From NCBI GenBank assembly GCA_003342815.1, contig PTEX01000131.1, forward strand, positions 209,640 to 273,639: a stretch of 64,000 bases of DNA. The letters are read 5' to 3'. This stretch comes from Eudromia elegans. Taxonomy: Eukaryota; Chordata; Aves; Tinamiformes; Tinamidae. The position numbers and the translations under genes were made by a program. Under the pieces are notes generated by a model, which saw nothing but the letters and a program-made list of their open reading frames with translations, was not told where the DNA came from and did not search any database. Positions 1-13,000 of this stretch are shown here, piece by piece (the stretch's first letter is position 1; each line of letters opens with the position of its first letter).

Positions 1-3000
1 ATGGTGGTTCAGTGTATTTTGACTTACTATCACTCTTACGAGGTTCTAGATATTTGTTCTTTTTGTCTCCTATGGTTTGATATAGAAAGAAATGGCAGAC
101 GTTTTAAAATCTATTTAGTATTGCATAAGCATCTCTAGCATCTTCAGTGAAATAAATACAACATTCTGTAGATTGCCATAGCATTTGATTGAGATACCAC
201 TTTGGTAAACATTCATGGGCCTCGGATCCTTCTGGGTCTTGCATATTTTAAGTTATTACTTGAGTATGATTATGTTTTCTGATTTTTTTCAGCTCATTTC
301 AGTTAGTTTATTAATTTGTGTGCTGTTTTATACAGCTTTGCAATAGACTGCCTGTGGTACATACAGTATTATTTTTCTTTGACAAATTACTCAGTGCTTG
401 CACCAGGTAGTGAAGCTGTTGCCTTCCGTGTGCACCAAGTTGCTCACATGCGTTTTGACGTTCTTGCAGCTACCCTGCTCCAAGGCTGCGCTCGGCAGAC
501 CAAAGAAACCTGCCATCCTGCCTGCAGTCCCTCAGCTTTGAAACTATAGAAGTAGCATTTTGTTGTACTATTTATTTAACTGCTGTTGTTTTTTTTTTTT
601 ACAGTGATGGATTTGGGATTTTTTAGACAGTGATATAAAGGGAACCTCCTATATAAGCAAATTCACTAGGGTATATTAGGTACACTAGGGTATATTTTAA
701 AGCAATACAGGTGTATTTTTCAGTTATTGCAATGAAGTGTCCTATACAGTTCTCTACTTGTAAGGCTGCCCTGTTTTCGCATCAGGACGTTGTGTAAGAT
801 GAGGCTATTCGTAGGCTCGCAGGTGTGGCTATAACAGACTAGAAATAAGTTTTCGTAGCTACTCCGTTTGTCTTTAACCACTCTTCTCACTCTCACAGCT
901 CTGCACTTCTTGTTAGTCAAAACAAGTTCCATATTACGTTAAAATAACTTGATAAGAATTAAATAATTTCACCTGTCTAATAATAATTTCTACTGTCTAG
1001 TGAAATCCATCTTGTGATTAATTAGAGAATTGAAGTGGCCCTTTTGCTCAGCAGACTCTGGCTGGTGCCCTGCTGTCCGTACTACACCTGAAAGATAAGG
1101 CATGGGCAAGTATGTGCCTCCATCGGCCGTGCTCCTTCAGTTTCAGGAGCCAAAAGGTGCCTGTTCAGGACAGATTAATGACCTCAAAATCTCTGAGATG
1201 CTCACCCTGCATGCAGCTTGGAAGTCTAGTTCAGATTATACTGTCTTCACTCTTTACTGGGATGCACTGTTCTCCAAAGTTTGTGATTTCATGCGTGGAG
1301 AAGTATTTTGATATTCTTTCTGTTGCTTTCCAGTCTACTTCTTTTATAGTCATCCTGAGCACATTTCTACGCATGTTTTCAGAGGCAAGCCTGTAGAAGA
1401 ATATATTCTAATTTTTATTTTGAAAGATGGAGACTGGCAAGGTTAGATTTGTTCTTGGCACTTGCAGAAGTTCATTCTGTGGCATCAGTTGTCTCAGGAA
1501 AATCATGCACAGATGGGATTTATTCCTACAGGTAAGAGTGTACTCAAGGAGTGGAGCTCATGGCCATAATTCTCATGCTTTGTACAGGCGTGAGACAAAC
1601 TACACTTTGCCTGCCCACTGCTTTTGAAGGAGAGAGAAATGAAATCACTGGTGGGAGGTCTAGGCCCTTGAAAGCTATCATCAACTTGTATGCTACCAAG
1701 GGTCAAAAAGTTGTGAAGAGCCCAAGCTAGCTCCCATTGCTAGTTTGACTGCTGCCTTCAGTATGAGTTGAATGAGTTCTGTTAGAAAATAAGGCAACTT
1801 TGGAGCTGATGGATAAAGCTATATGGCAAGGAAAAAAAGATTACTGTAATATTTGAAAAGTGTCTTCTCTCTGCCTTGAAAAGCTATAATTAACCTGTGT
1901 GAGGCCAGAGCTCTGGATTATAAAAGAGTGAAAAGTATCCACACTATTTGTAGAAAAAATGTGGCATTACACGCAATGTGGTATTTTAAAGTATAGACTT
2001 CTAAGTCTTTTATTTTAAATGACAGTGGCATGATCTGTAACTGCAATATACTGCTGTAAACCATCTTTGCCATACTCTGTATTACCTCTGTGGCTGTTGG
2101 TTCCTCAGGGGGATCTAAAAGAATAATCCAGGCAAGTTTCATTTACTGTTGCTTTGCGCTTCCTCACAGTAATATGCTTAGCTATCAGGTTAAGGAGTAC
2201 ACTTTGCACCTGTTTTCTTGCATAAAAAGATTTAACAGGACATAGAGGTACCTTCCAAAGGCTGCAATACTGTGCAGACCTTGCAGTATTAATAAGTTTT
2301 TTCTTTTCAGCCTTTTTTCTCTTTTGTGGTCAAGCTTGATTGCACTCAGCCTTTTTTAAACTTCTGACAGTATGTTGCCTTTAATCTACACCCTCTAGAA
2401 ACCAAATTGTGTGCTTTTGATTCTGTATTACATATATAATATCTTAAGAATCTTAGCAGGAATAAATAATTCTAACTTCACTGGGAGTGAACATCTGGCT
2501 CGGCATGTATATGCTAAAATATTGAAATTACTTTCCACTATTTACAGCTGAAAACAAAAAATTATAGGCTCCAAATTTATATAATACCTAAAGAAAATAC
2601 AAATGAAAATGGGTGTTACTGTCATGTGGAAAATTCAATAGTGTTTTTTTTATTTCAGATTTTATTAGAAAAGCTATTATATAGAGATTGTTTTAGATAA
2701 ATGAGTGGAAGTGAAAAGGTGTTACCATGGCTCTGCAAAGTGCTGGAGAAGAGGAAATGCACAAAGTCTTGTACAAGGAAATGCCCAGCTTTAGTTAAGT
2801 TTGTGTTGATTGCACACTTGGTTTTAATAGAGATTACTATGCAACCTAATGTGTACAAAGCATGGACTGTGATTTTTTTTTTTAATCTGATTACTTATCC
2901 TTTTCTTCTTTTGAATCGAATTCTCCGAAATACAAAATTATATTCATAAACTCTGCTGAAGTGTTATATTGAAATATATGCTGCTACTTCTCTCATATTT

Positions 3001-4540
3001 GAGGTGGGTGAGTATGCCACTGGAACCAGCCAGGTTCCGGTGCTTTTATGTATGTACATATGTATTTATTTTTACTAGTAAACAGGGTGCTTTCTTTGTT
3101 TTCCACTTATTCATTGCTAGCGCAGATAACAGATAAGCTACATTCTGACATTCTGTTTGTGAATTGCGCTAGCAGCAGTAAGTTAATAGTCTAGATTCAT
3201 GTGTGAGCTGTTCCCTTTTTTTTTCTTTTTGTTGTTTGTTAATAATCTAGAAGATTCTGGCACATTTGTTTACATGTTTAACAGAGTCTATTAAATAAAG
3301 ATTCAGTCATCCAGTCAAGGATGAAAAGCAGTGGCTTCCAGGGCCTCTCACAGGCCATGGACAGCAAACATCAAGTATCAAGAATGAGCAGTGCAAAGCA
3401 AGTCACCTGGGTAGTGAATAGCTGCATATAATGAATATGTTAGAAATATCGTAAATGTTTCCAAAAAAAGCATTGTCATTTTTGTGTAATCATTTCCATA
3501 CTGTTAAATCTCAGTGATAACTGAGAACACTGTTTCAAATTATGTATTTCCTGAAAGTTAAACCTAAATGCTAAGCTCATCCTTTGAATTTTCCATTTGT
3601 AGTAAGTACTTTAAAAAGAATCTCTGATACTACAGAGCAGTAACAGTTTTGTCAGTGATCACTGTTCATGAATTTCTGGACTTGATAGACTCTTAATAGA
3701 TCTTTCTAAACCTCAGTAATGCAACGTAGGGTACATACCTTAGCTCTGAAGCTGCAGCTGTAGGCTCTGGTGGAAGAATAAGCCATGTTATAAGTCACAT
3801 GGCTGTGCTTTACCGAGCATCCAGTCTGCTGGGAGTAGCTTCTGGTCTATGGACATAGGATTTCTTTTATGGAGAAACCAAGGGCTGAAGGTGGTAGTGC
3901 TGGGGGACGTGCGTGCGCTAATCTTGAACAGGCCTGGGAATCAGGAGGGTGGGAAGCACCTAAGCTCTGTCCAGCCAAAAAATGACATCTCAGCAGGTGA
4001 GGCTCATCTAGTCTATGTTTGGGCAGTTCGTCTGCCTTTCAATCTGTGTTCCATGCATTAACTGTACTCTTTACTCTTTACCCTAGCAAAGGAAGTGGAG
4101 AATCTTCTGCAACAGGATTTTTCATCTCTACAGAAAAAAAACTCGACTGTTTTTCCTCACCCTAAATTGTCTTAAAAATAAGAAAATCCATCATTCTGTA
4201 TCTTAGTGTCTCTGAATATCTCTCTTTTATGTATACACTAAGGCAATAGGTAGATTCAAGTTGATAAGAGAAGGGGAAATATTTTTTTCAAAGAGTGATA
4301 TTACTTTATATTTTATTTCACAAACTTCAGGACTAATTATGTACTGATACTGGTAGATTCAATGAGACTATGAAACTGTGCGTGATTTCAAAAGTATCTT
4401 TCAATTTTTAGGACAGCGGCTGCTTTTAAGCTGTGAGAGATGGCAAAATAGATGCAATAGAAAGACCAAAGTATTACATTACTGAGAGGAGAGTAACTAT
4501 GGAAGGAAAGGGGAGCAAAGATGAGAAACATGAGACCAAA
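1..4540. other. AT-rich unique sequence, no gene recognised
   Basis: No coding exon, RNA gene or recognisable transposon was found here. Open frames on either strand are short (under about 95 codons), overlap one another on opposite strands and match no family I know. Visible structure is limited to homopolymer T runs (for example near 590-602), a TATGTACATA palindrome near 3051-3060 and a separated 10-bp inverted repeat at 3115-3124/3165-3174. It is most simply intergenic or intronic DNA. Confidence 0.7.
3115..3174. repeat. Separated inverted repeat, two 10-bp arms
   Basis: The left arm TGCTAGCGCA (3115-3124) is the exact reverse complement of the right arm TGCGCTAGCA (3165-3174), with a 40-bp spacer. 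Each arm contains the self-complementary GCTAGC or GCGC core. Two CpG-containing perfect arms are uncommon in this CpG-poor background. The function is unknown and chance is possible. Confidence 0.5.
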
Positions 4541-4544
4541 TAAC

Positions 4545-5400
4545 TCAACTTTAATGTCTTGAATAATTAAACTATTTGTAAGCATCTGGAAGGTAACAAA
4601 GAAATCTGTCACAGGCAACATGGCTTTGTCGGGAGCAGGCTAATTTCCTTTTGACAGATTAACAGGCCTTGCCCTGAGTTAGAAAGCAGTAGAAGTCATA
4701 CATCTTGAGTGCAGGAAGAGGCATGTCTCTCGTGACATTTTCATAAATAAGTGGAGGAAACATGTTCTAAATGAAGCTATTAGAAGGTATATGCAGAACT
4801 CATTGATTAGCTGTTCTCAAAGGGTGCTTATCAGTGGTTTGCTGTCAAGGCAGAAGGAGCATTCTTGGGGAGGTTCATTTCTGGGAGCACAGGAAAGAAG
4901 TACTGGAATAAAGAACGTGCTTTTAAAGGATGTAGACATATTGGAGGGCAGGACTTGAATTTGAGATATTCTTGACAACTTAAAGAGAAGAATGATGATG
5001 TTAGTTTAGTAGTGATAAATACAATATCTTAAACTTAAGGAGGAGGAATCAACCACATGAGTTCTCTTTGGAAAACAGGTTAAGAAAGTCCTGTGACTTG
5101 GGCGTCAGTTAACAGCATCCTGCTGTTGCAGTAAGCAGCAGGAATACCCGCAGGGAGGTCTGTCAAAGAGAAAGTTGCCTTTTGTTCTTCTCAGTTGCGT
5201 GGGGCATCAGCAGGAGTGGGGCATCCTGTCTGAGGCATCATGCTAGTGACAGGCGGTGTGAGAGCAGAGGGAATAAACAGTGGGCTGAGGATGATACAGT
5301 GAAAGAGCTGGAATGATTTAAGGGGGGGAGAGGTTGCAAAATGCAAGGAGCAGTAGAATGGATTTAGGTGATCCCTTATGCACCCTGTTAGCTCTATTTA
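4545..5400 (+). mobile_element. Ancient CR1-type LINE fragment (ORF2 reverse transcriptase, decayed)
   Basis: Read on the plus strand, this stretch follows the amniote CR1 ORF2 order. Near 4570-4620 is the segment resembling the stretch just before the 'HGF' RT motif (AACATGGCTTTG). It is followed by a readable frame at about 4685-4860 containing DIFINKWRKH and then SQRVLISG, which correspond to the family's D-ILI-KLRKH and QRVVISG blocks. Near 5195-5245, TGGGGCATCAGCAGGAGT resembles the GTGAGGCCTCACCTGGAGTAC region of the RT C-terminal part. Stops and indels break the frame throughout and neither a 5' end nor a 3' tail is visible, so it is a dead internal fragment. The divergence suggests it is far older than the copy at 22.7 kb. 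It could be called L3/CR1-like instead of CR1 proper. The limits are approximate. Confidence 0.8.
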
Positions 5401-6495
5401 CCGTGATTATGGGCAAGCATTTCAGCTTCACAATATACAAATTCAAGCACATTACAATATTCTAAAATATTTTTAAATAATGCAACTGTGTTAAAATTAC
5501 AGTGTATCAGAAATTACGTTTGTACATTGATCTAATTCTTGTTCTGTCAAAGTCAGGCAAAGAATGACCGTTACATCTTCTTTAAAGTATTCTTTGTACT
5601 TCCACTGACTGCAGGGGGAGTTAGATTTTTGGTTTAAGTTGGCACAGATTTCTAACAGTGGATGGTGTTAGTTCATCAAAGAGTAATTGATGTTCCCTAT
5701 TAGTTTCTAACTAGATAGACTAGCTGTCAAGCTGTTGATGATATATAGCAGAGGAAATATCTCTAAAAATCTATGCCAGATGAAAGAGCTGGAGGCAGTG
5801 GGTTAATATGAAGAGGTCTTTAATAACTTCTTATGTTTCAGTTGTAGCTCATAGTTGTTTGCTCTTTTGCTCCGATTTTCATCCCAAAGGATGAAGTAGT
5901 AAAAGTGTCAAATTGTTGTGATTCTTCTGCTGGTCCCATCTCATGCACGTGTGAGTCTGATGGCAGCAGTAAGTTAAGCTCATTACAGACAGGCTCCTTG
6001 TCAGAGACTACTGGATTTGAAGGGGTGAGGCATGTGCTCCATACTCTCTTGATAAGATTTTAACTAAGTGGAAGATTCCAAGAACCTGTATGCTTATTTT
6101 GAGACTTTTTTCTTTTTTTCTTTTTTTTTTTTAACTATCTGGAAAATATATTGAGTGATTACAAAGTTGTTAAGAAGTGGCCGATAATTTTAGGATTAGA
6201 CACCATGAAAGATTTCGGGGAGGGCTTGAAGGTAGGAGAAAGAACAACAAAACATGATACATGGATTTTCATGATAAACTGCATTATAAAAAGTGGTGGA
6301 AATTATTTAGGAAGTCTACTGGGCTCTAAATTAAATGTAATAACTCGAGAAAAATGACAAGGGTCAGTATAGGATAATGGATTATAAACTTTTGTTCCCT
6401 TTTAAGTGAGAAATGAAGGATCATGATGTTTAAATAATGCATTAGTGCAATATTGCTGCCTCATTGTGTGAATCACTGGTACATTCATCTCGCAG

Positions 6496-6630
6496 ATGGT
6501 CAAAGAAATCCGGGGGGAGCATGTTGAGACAGTGGTCAGTGCTGACTTTGAAAGGAGGAGAGAGAAAGCCAGGAACATGGCAGAGGAAATAAAGTATGGC
6601 TTAGAGAAGGATGTTTATAGTGTCCTATAG
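6496..6630 (+). other. Short open segment after a possible splice acceptor
   Basis: TTCATCTCGCAG at 6484-6495 resembles a weak splice acceptor. An open frame follows directly from ATG at 6496 to TAG at 6628, giving 44 residues. The segment is rich in Glu, Arg and Lys and would form a charged helix (for example EIRGEHVETV then FERRREKARNMAEEIKYG). It is below the usual length for an independent gene. It could be a terminal exon, a remnant of a retroposed gene or chance. I do not recognise the family. Confidence 0.2.
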
Positions 6631-7078
6631 TCTGAGAACAAGAAACATGGAAAGACCACACACTTCAAAGAAATCCTCCAACCCACCGGTGCTCTGGTCA
6701 CCAGGGAGTGCCTCTGTGCCTTGGCAGTGCCTTTGTGTGAATCTGGGATGCAAACATTTAACCCTCTCCCTTACATTTACACACCTCTGAGTATTCTACT
6801 TGACTAGACAGATTTTTGTTAACACGGTGGAGGACTTAGGTAGAAAAATGTAACACTGCAGCATTTGCTTAAACTTCTGTTTCAGTGTTTTCATTGCATG
6901 TTCTTGGGAGCATCTGGGTCACCAATACTAGTTACCTCCAAGAGGCCGGAGCCAAGGTTACTGGTAAGATGTAGGCTCCTGAGAATGGTCTTTATAAGCC
7001 AAAACCAATGTGTGTTTCAGCTGCTTTTATAGTGTGCACTTAGTAATGCATCATTTTCTGTCCGTGTAGGCTTGTTAG

Positions 7079-7138
7079 GTAGAATATCTCTGTTTAAGGT
7101 AGAATATCTCTGTTTAAGGTAGAATATCTCTGTTTAAA
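7079..7138 (+). repeat. Tandem repeat, 3 x 20 bp
   Basis: Three head-to-tail copies of GTAGAATATCTCTGTTTAAG are present. The first two are identical and the third differs only in its last base. Near-identity implies a recent expansion or homogenisation, so the copy number may vary between individuals. Confidence 0.95.
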
Positions 7139-9714
7139 ACAATTCTATGAAAATGATGACTCAGAGTCAGCAGCACAGCCGAGTTGGGCGCCACCGGATG
7201 AGCAAGCACAGCCTTGTGTCGTGGTGGAGACGCCTGCCAGGCAGGTACCGTGGGGCAGGGAGGTGCTTGCCTTGCTCTGCCGGGCAGCGCCTGCTGCTCA
7301 GCTTGTGTTCACCTCCTGTGAGGATCTCTGCAGGAGCATTGTGTTTGAGACAAGCAAGGTGGATGGCAGTAACTTTGGCTAAACAGGACATAAGAAAATG
7401 TAAAACATAATGCCTTCTTGGTTTTTTAATATTTCCCTAGAGGGCACAACCTAATGTGTCTGCTGAGTAAGTGGTAGGTACTTACACTTACCTAGCTCCT
7501 CTAGCTAGCTCCAAGGCTGTGCTTTCACATTTATGACTGAAATTGAAAGTTGAATCCTGTTTGTTTTGTTGTCAGATTCAAGTGGATATTTCAAGCAACA
7601 AAGTATTTTGCAACTAAAATGTCACAGTTGTAACTAAATGTTCTGGTGTCTGAGAATCAGACAAATCAAGCAAATAAGCTGCCGTGAAATCATCATCTTT
7701 GTTCTGCCAAAGTTCGTATAGTCCCTCCAGCCCCTATAATATATTCAAAAAATTCTGTCTAGTCTGTTTTTAAGATTCAACTGTAGGATTTTTTGTGGAC
7801 ATCAATCTTTTTATTCTTTTTGTACTTCAGTTATTGGCATAGTGGCTCTTTTAAAAAGACGTTTTTGCAATGTGTGCGTAAGCTTTATTTTCTTTGCATA
7901 CTATGTCCATGGTAATTCTCTGTTAGTGCTTAACTGAAAAACTGATCATTTTATGTACTATTAAACTACTTATTACTATAGATGTGAAATAAAATGTCAA
8001 ATCAGAGGACTTCTATAATTTTACCAGAACTGAAGAATTTGCACTAGGCTCCGTGTAAAGACTTGTAGTGTTTTACAAACACTGTGTGTACAAACCCTGT
8101 ATGCATAAAAAGTCCTATTTCCCTAACGTGGTTGAGTAAATGTTTGCGTAGGTAATTGCATTTGCAGTTGTTTAGTTTGCCGCCACCTTTAGGTATTGTA
8201 GGAGGTTTAACCCTGCTGCAAATCCTGGCCTGCACGATTGTCCCAAGCTCTCCTGAGACGGCCTGGCACAAGCTCGTAACTGCGTGAGAGTTCTACATCA
8301 GAGGCTTATTTTCCAGCCTGGCTTTCACTGGTGTGCTGAAATACTCTCTAGGACATTCAAAAACCTTTCTAGCTATAATTAAAAACTAAACTTGAAAAAA
8401 GTCTACTTTTGCTTTGATAGTTAGGCAGGAGTTTGTGCTGGGTTTTATTAACTGAAACCTTCTCACCATCCGTAAACATAGCTAAGTTTTACCCACTTTC
8501 CTTTATTTGAGCTGGCACAGCGCACTGTAATGCAATACATTGCTATACATCCTCTATATCTGTCTCCAGTGTGGTTATACATAATATGTCAGTAGTAAAT
8601 TTTGAATTCCTTGATTTTGTTAAAGAACAACAGAGTTAGGAAGGAAAAACTTTGAGAATGCAATTTTGCTTCCTCTCAGAGAAGTAATTTTAAAATAGAA
8701 GTTACATTATTTTCTACTTTTTGCTATTAGCAGATCTCCTGGCTACAGTTTCCTTGGAAACAGCATGCTGTAAAGCGATAGAATATATGGAACATTTTCT
8801 TGCACCTACTGATAACATCTGGAAAAAACGATGCTGCTGATAGCAGTGGAGAAACTTTCAATTTAGTTGGAGCAGAAGCTTGATAAGTTCAGAGAGTTGG
8901 AGACACCTGGGCTTGGAATATGAGCAGCTGAGAGCACTTCATGCCTTCAAACTTTCAAACTTCTGCCTTGTAAGACAAACTCAGTGAGGAGGATTTTAAT
9001 CACACATCATAATTTTATCAGCTAGCCAAAGATCCCTAATTACAGGACAGTTTGAATATAATTATTAGAATATAATTGCATATATTATGCAAACAAAATA
9101 TAATGCAATATTTATATCCACACTCAATGCCTACTTGTTATTTACAGGTCTCATTTCTTTAATAATGCTGAAGAAAGCATTGTAAATTCAACTCAGCCTT
9201 TTTGAATTGCTAAAATCAAAGAGGCATTACTGCTATTAATCACTGTTCCTTTAAATTTCTGAGATAACCCCCTTTTACTGTACTTTGTGTAAACCCTCTA
9301 GAAGAACTTGTTGTGTGAAGCTGTTAACTGTTGTGTGGCATCCTGGGATACACAGAGTTTTTTTGTTTGTTTGCTTGCTTGTTTTTATCTCCAAAAAGAC
9401 ACAAGTTTATACCATGCTACACATTGGTGATGGACACTATGGATGAAAAACACAATCTTCCTTCAGTGTTTTGGCACTTCAAAGTCTATCTGTAAGAGCA
9501 GTGTGCAGGTTGGTTGTGTTGAAATTGGGCTACTTCAATGGGACTGTCTCAGAGCAAAAAAATGGCTGTTTATTGTACTACACTGCTGGCCCTTTCTGGA
9601 AGATAGAAGAGGCAGAATAACCATATCACTGGCGGGGCTGCTGACTGGTGTTTATTCCATTGCCTCAATTTCAGGAGGGGATAGAATCATTGCTTTGCTG
9701 TTTCGCTCACTAAG

Positions 9715-9806
9715 GGATTTGGTTTTATACAATGTGCTATTTGCACTTGGTTCAAAGCAAGGATTTGATTTCATACAATGTGCTATTTACACTTGGTTCA
9801 CAGCAG
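9715..9806 (+). repeat. Tandem duplication, 2 x 46 bp
   Basis: Two adjacent copies (9715-9760 and 9761-9806) both carry ATACAATGTGCTATTT followed by ACTTGGTTCA. They differ at about 5 of 46 positions, roughly 89% identity, so the duplication is older than the 20-bp array at 7.08 kb. It lies inside the 162-codon frame but in different phases. Confidence 0.9.
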
Positions 9807-10031
9807 TGCCCTGGTCTGAGTGGAAGGCTCCCTCCATACAACAGTTGGTCCTTGCGGGAACACCAGGAGCAGCCTGTCCTTGTTGCAGGAGCAGCTCCAG
9901 TTTTGTGCACTGGTTGTTAAACCTCAGTTAACAAAACCTTCAACCAGTGCCCTGCCCATGGATAAAACTACACAGAAATGGGCAAAAACCATCAGCAGAT
10001 GAATTGCTATCCTCTGGTGAAATTATGCACA

Positions 10032-10059
10032 ACTTGTGATACTTGTGATAACTTGTGAT
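10032..10059 (+). repeat. Short minisatellite, about 3 x ACTTGTGAT
   Basis: Three copies of ACTTGTGAT lie in a row, with one extra A between the second and third, followed by a partial ACTTG. It is a small simple repeat with no assigned function. Confidence 0.8.
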
Positions 10060-13000
10060 ACTTGCACTCTCCAAGTTTTCAAGAGCTGATTAACACAATA
10101 AATGCATGCCAGTGGCATGTCATGCAAAAGTACATCATTGCTTCTTGTGGTATTTTTTTAATTTGATTTTTCAAGTTTTTGATTTTTCTCTCAGAAAATG
10201 ACCGATCTGATCAAGAACAGAGCAGTCTCAGAACTTCCACTGTGCTGTGTAATCACATCCTCACTCTAAAAGAAACTTGTTTTAGAATAATATGCTTCAA
10301 ATTTGTAGCTGGTAAATTGTGGCATGTGGAAAACCACTTGAACAGCTCCATGTCTCTGGTTTGTAAGAGAGTGAAGTAGAAGGTGCTTGGCAGCTGTCTG
10401 ATCCTTCTCTTGCTCGGGATACAAAGGGTCTTGAGAAGTAATAAACTAGCAATGCAAGGGAAAAAGCTGAGAGAATTGCATTAGAGGCTACAGGAAATAC
10501 TGTGCAGATTGAGCTGGGAACGCTGTAAAAGACTGGATGAGGCAAATCGAATTTAAGTTTCCTACTAGCAAGGGGGAAGAACAGTGTGAGCAGTGTCGGC
10601 TTTTTGTTGTTATTGTTTGTTTTCTTTCATTTTTTTTCTTTTTTCCTAGACACTTTTCATTTAGTTTTTTCTTGCCGCTTTTTTCAAGACACCTGCGCCC
10701 TCTCAAATGTCCCACAGGAGTCAATGGGACACTTTTGTTCCAGGCTGCAGCAGCAACATCTCTGAGCGTGTCTCGTGGCGCCCTGTTAGCAGAGGGAGAA
10801 CCTGCGCTGGTCGATGGCGCCTTGTAGCTGGAGCGGTCTTGGGCAGAACCGCCTTGATTTGATTGCTCCATGAGCACAAACATCACAAACTTTCTGAAGC
10901 TGTTGCCTTCAGCCGAGCCATTGGGGACCAGAGGTGACGCGCTTATCTCCAGTGGTGCAATGAGACCCTGTGTGTGGTTAGTGTAGGACATTATGGCTCT
11001 CCTGAAATCTGAGGCTAAACCGTTTATATTAGATGGAGATCAGACCTAGCATGTACAGAGGTAAGTGTATGAAGGTTACCCTTAAGACGTTGATTCATGC
11101 GTGGGGAAAAGGGAGTCAATTTAACGTTTCTGTTTAAAGAGACTTCAAATAAGGGTAAAAGGTTGATGTGTTTTACAGCAGTGGAGAAGAGCGGTATTTG
11201 AATTGTTGATAATGTGCCTTCTGAGATTTGGGCTCTTTATCAAACCTGGTTGATAAGAAGGAACAAAGAGAAACAAAACCTAAAATGAAATCCCAATTAA
11301 AAAATCAGAATAAGTTTTTCTGTACCATTTTCCTTTGAAAAATGTTCTATAACTTCCTCTGGAATATGTTACATCTCTACACAGACCTTTTATCTCTGAA
11401 TTTGTAATTATACCTTGTATAGTTATTGTAGGGACCACAACTCACATTTGTTCTCAGAGTAAGCTTAGAAAGAGAGAGCATAGTTTGGTGGCTCATTCCA
11501 GCCCCCGGCCTCACTGTCTGCTTCTTCCTTCCAGAGTCTGCTTCTCCCCTTTAGTTTTAATCCCAGGAGGTCCAGGGACTGTGATTGACTTTTGGCTGTC
11601 TTATTTGGCTTTTACCTATTAGTATCAACTCGGACTGCTTCTCAAGCAGTGACATAAATTCACTCAATTATCCAGACAGTAGTCAAAAAGGATTTTTTTA
11701 TGCAGGCCTCTTTATTTAATCAATAAAAATAAACAAAGCAGCCCACTGTATACTAGTGATGGAGAAATATACATTAAAGTCTAATCCTCTAGCAGCATAA
11801 ACTCCCCCAAAATGAACCCATGCATTCCCTTGACCTATGTCTTTTCAAACGTGTGTTTAGCAGGTCCTAGTATGTTGTGCTATTTATTAGCTGCAGACTC
11901 TCTTCTGTCGTGCAACTTTTATTCTTTTATTGATTAACTGATTTGCCCAAAAGTCAAATAAATATTCATTCATTGGATATGTCTTCAAATGGTATGTATA
12001 GACTCTTCCATGATGCATATCCTTATGATAGAATATGATTGGTATCTTATGGGGTTCCTTGCTAGTTCTTTGCTGGATAATACACATGCTGCTCGTAGTG
12101 TATAACCGGTGTTTCCTCAGCCGTCCTTTTAAGCACCCATCCCTTCAGCTTCAGCAATTCAGCTGCTTCGTATGGGATTTGCATAAGTGTGGCTGACTGC
12201 AAGATGCTTTGGAGGGCCTCCCTGCATGGTGCAGGTGGGAAGGACTCTACTCCGTCGGGAAGTCTGCTGGCCGCCCTCCTTCCCTGCGCTGATGGCAGCG
12301 GGAGCAGCGGGAAAGGATTCTTCCAAATGGGGGAAATGCCCAGCTCAGCTGCCTGGTGTATTTGCAATTATGTAGCTAACACCATGTAATATAAAGTACG
12401 TATAGCAGGTAGGAAATGAAAAAATAATGATGGGCACAGTAAGTGCAGCTCATGTTTTAGTGAATCACCTTTCTTAGTAGAACCTCGATTTAAAGATTGC
12501 AGCAGAAAATAAGCTGAAGCAAAGTCTTTGGGGTGGTGAGGAAAAGGGAAGATTTTTTACCTGTGATTGCTTTAACTGAACATTCTGTAAGCTTGCTTTC
12601 CATTTCAGGTTGCTTATTTGAATATAATCAAAGAGGTATTGGAGTATGAAAATATCTGGTTGTGATATTGTTGGGGAATTTCAGCTTTAAGTTTAATGAT
12701 GCTACTTGAGCTGATGTTGAGAATAGAAGTATCCATGGAAACAGAGCAGGAATTCATAAGCTGTCGAGGCCCTATAGAGTCTCTCTATCACAAATATGTT
12801 TTGGGAAGAAAATCATCAAGAAGCTTTTCATGTCAGAATGTAGCATAGTTAAAGTGTTTGCCTGTCTTAAGAGGAAGATTTGAGCTATCTCAGGGTATAG
12901 AGGATTGTTCAGTATTTTGTTCCTTAAAGTGGCAAGAAAATCAAACCAGAACTTCAAACCCACCACCTATCCAAGTAGATAACATCACAAGAAAAAAGCT

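Larger units (their letters stand above)
5400..9442. other. Mostly unique sequence, no gene recognised
   Basis: Apart from the triplicated 20-bp unit at 7079-7138 and a short open segment at 6496-6630 (listed separately), nothing was recognised. A pyrimidine-rich run lies near 6107-6132. The stretch is AT-rich, with a slightly GC-richer patch at about 7180-7340 that gives opposing open frames on both strands. This is the usual behaviour of GC-rich non-coding DNA. Confidence 0.65.

Noticed and set aside
9443..9931. 162-codon frame with a true ATG
   Set aside because: A 46-bp tandem duplication inside it is read in two different frames, so coding constraint is unlikely. No homology was recognised.
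10488..10991. 167-codon minus-strand frame
   Set aside because: It is partly translated from a pyrimidine-rich run giving a poly-Lys stretch, and is opposed by a plus-strand frame over the same GC-rich patch.
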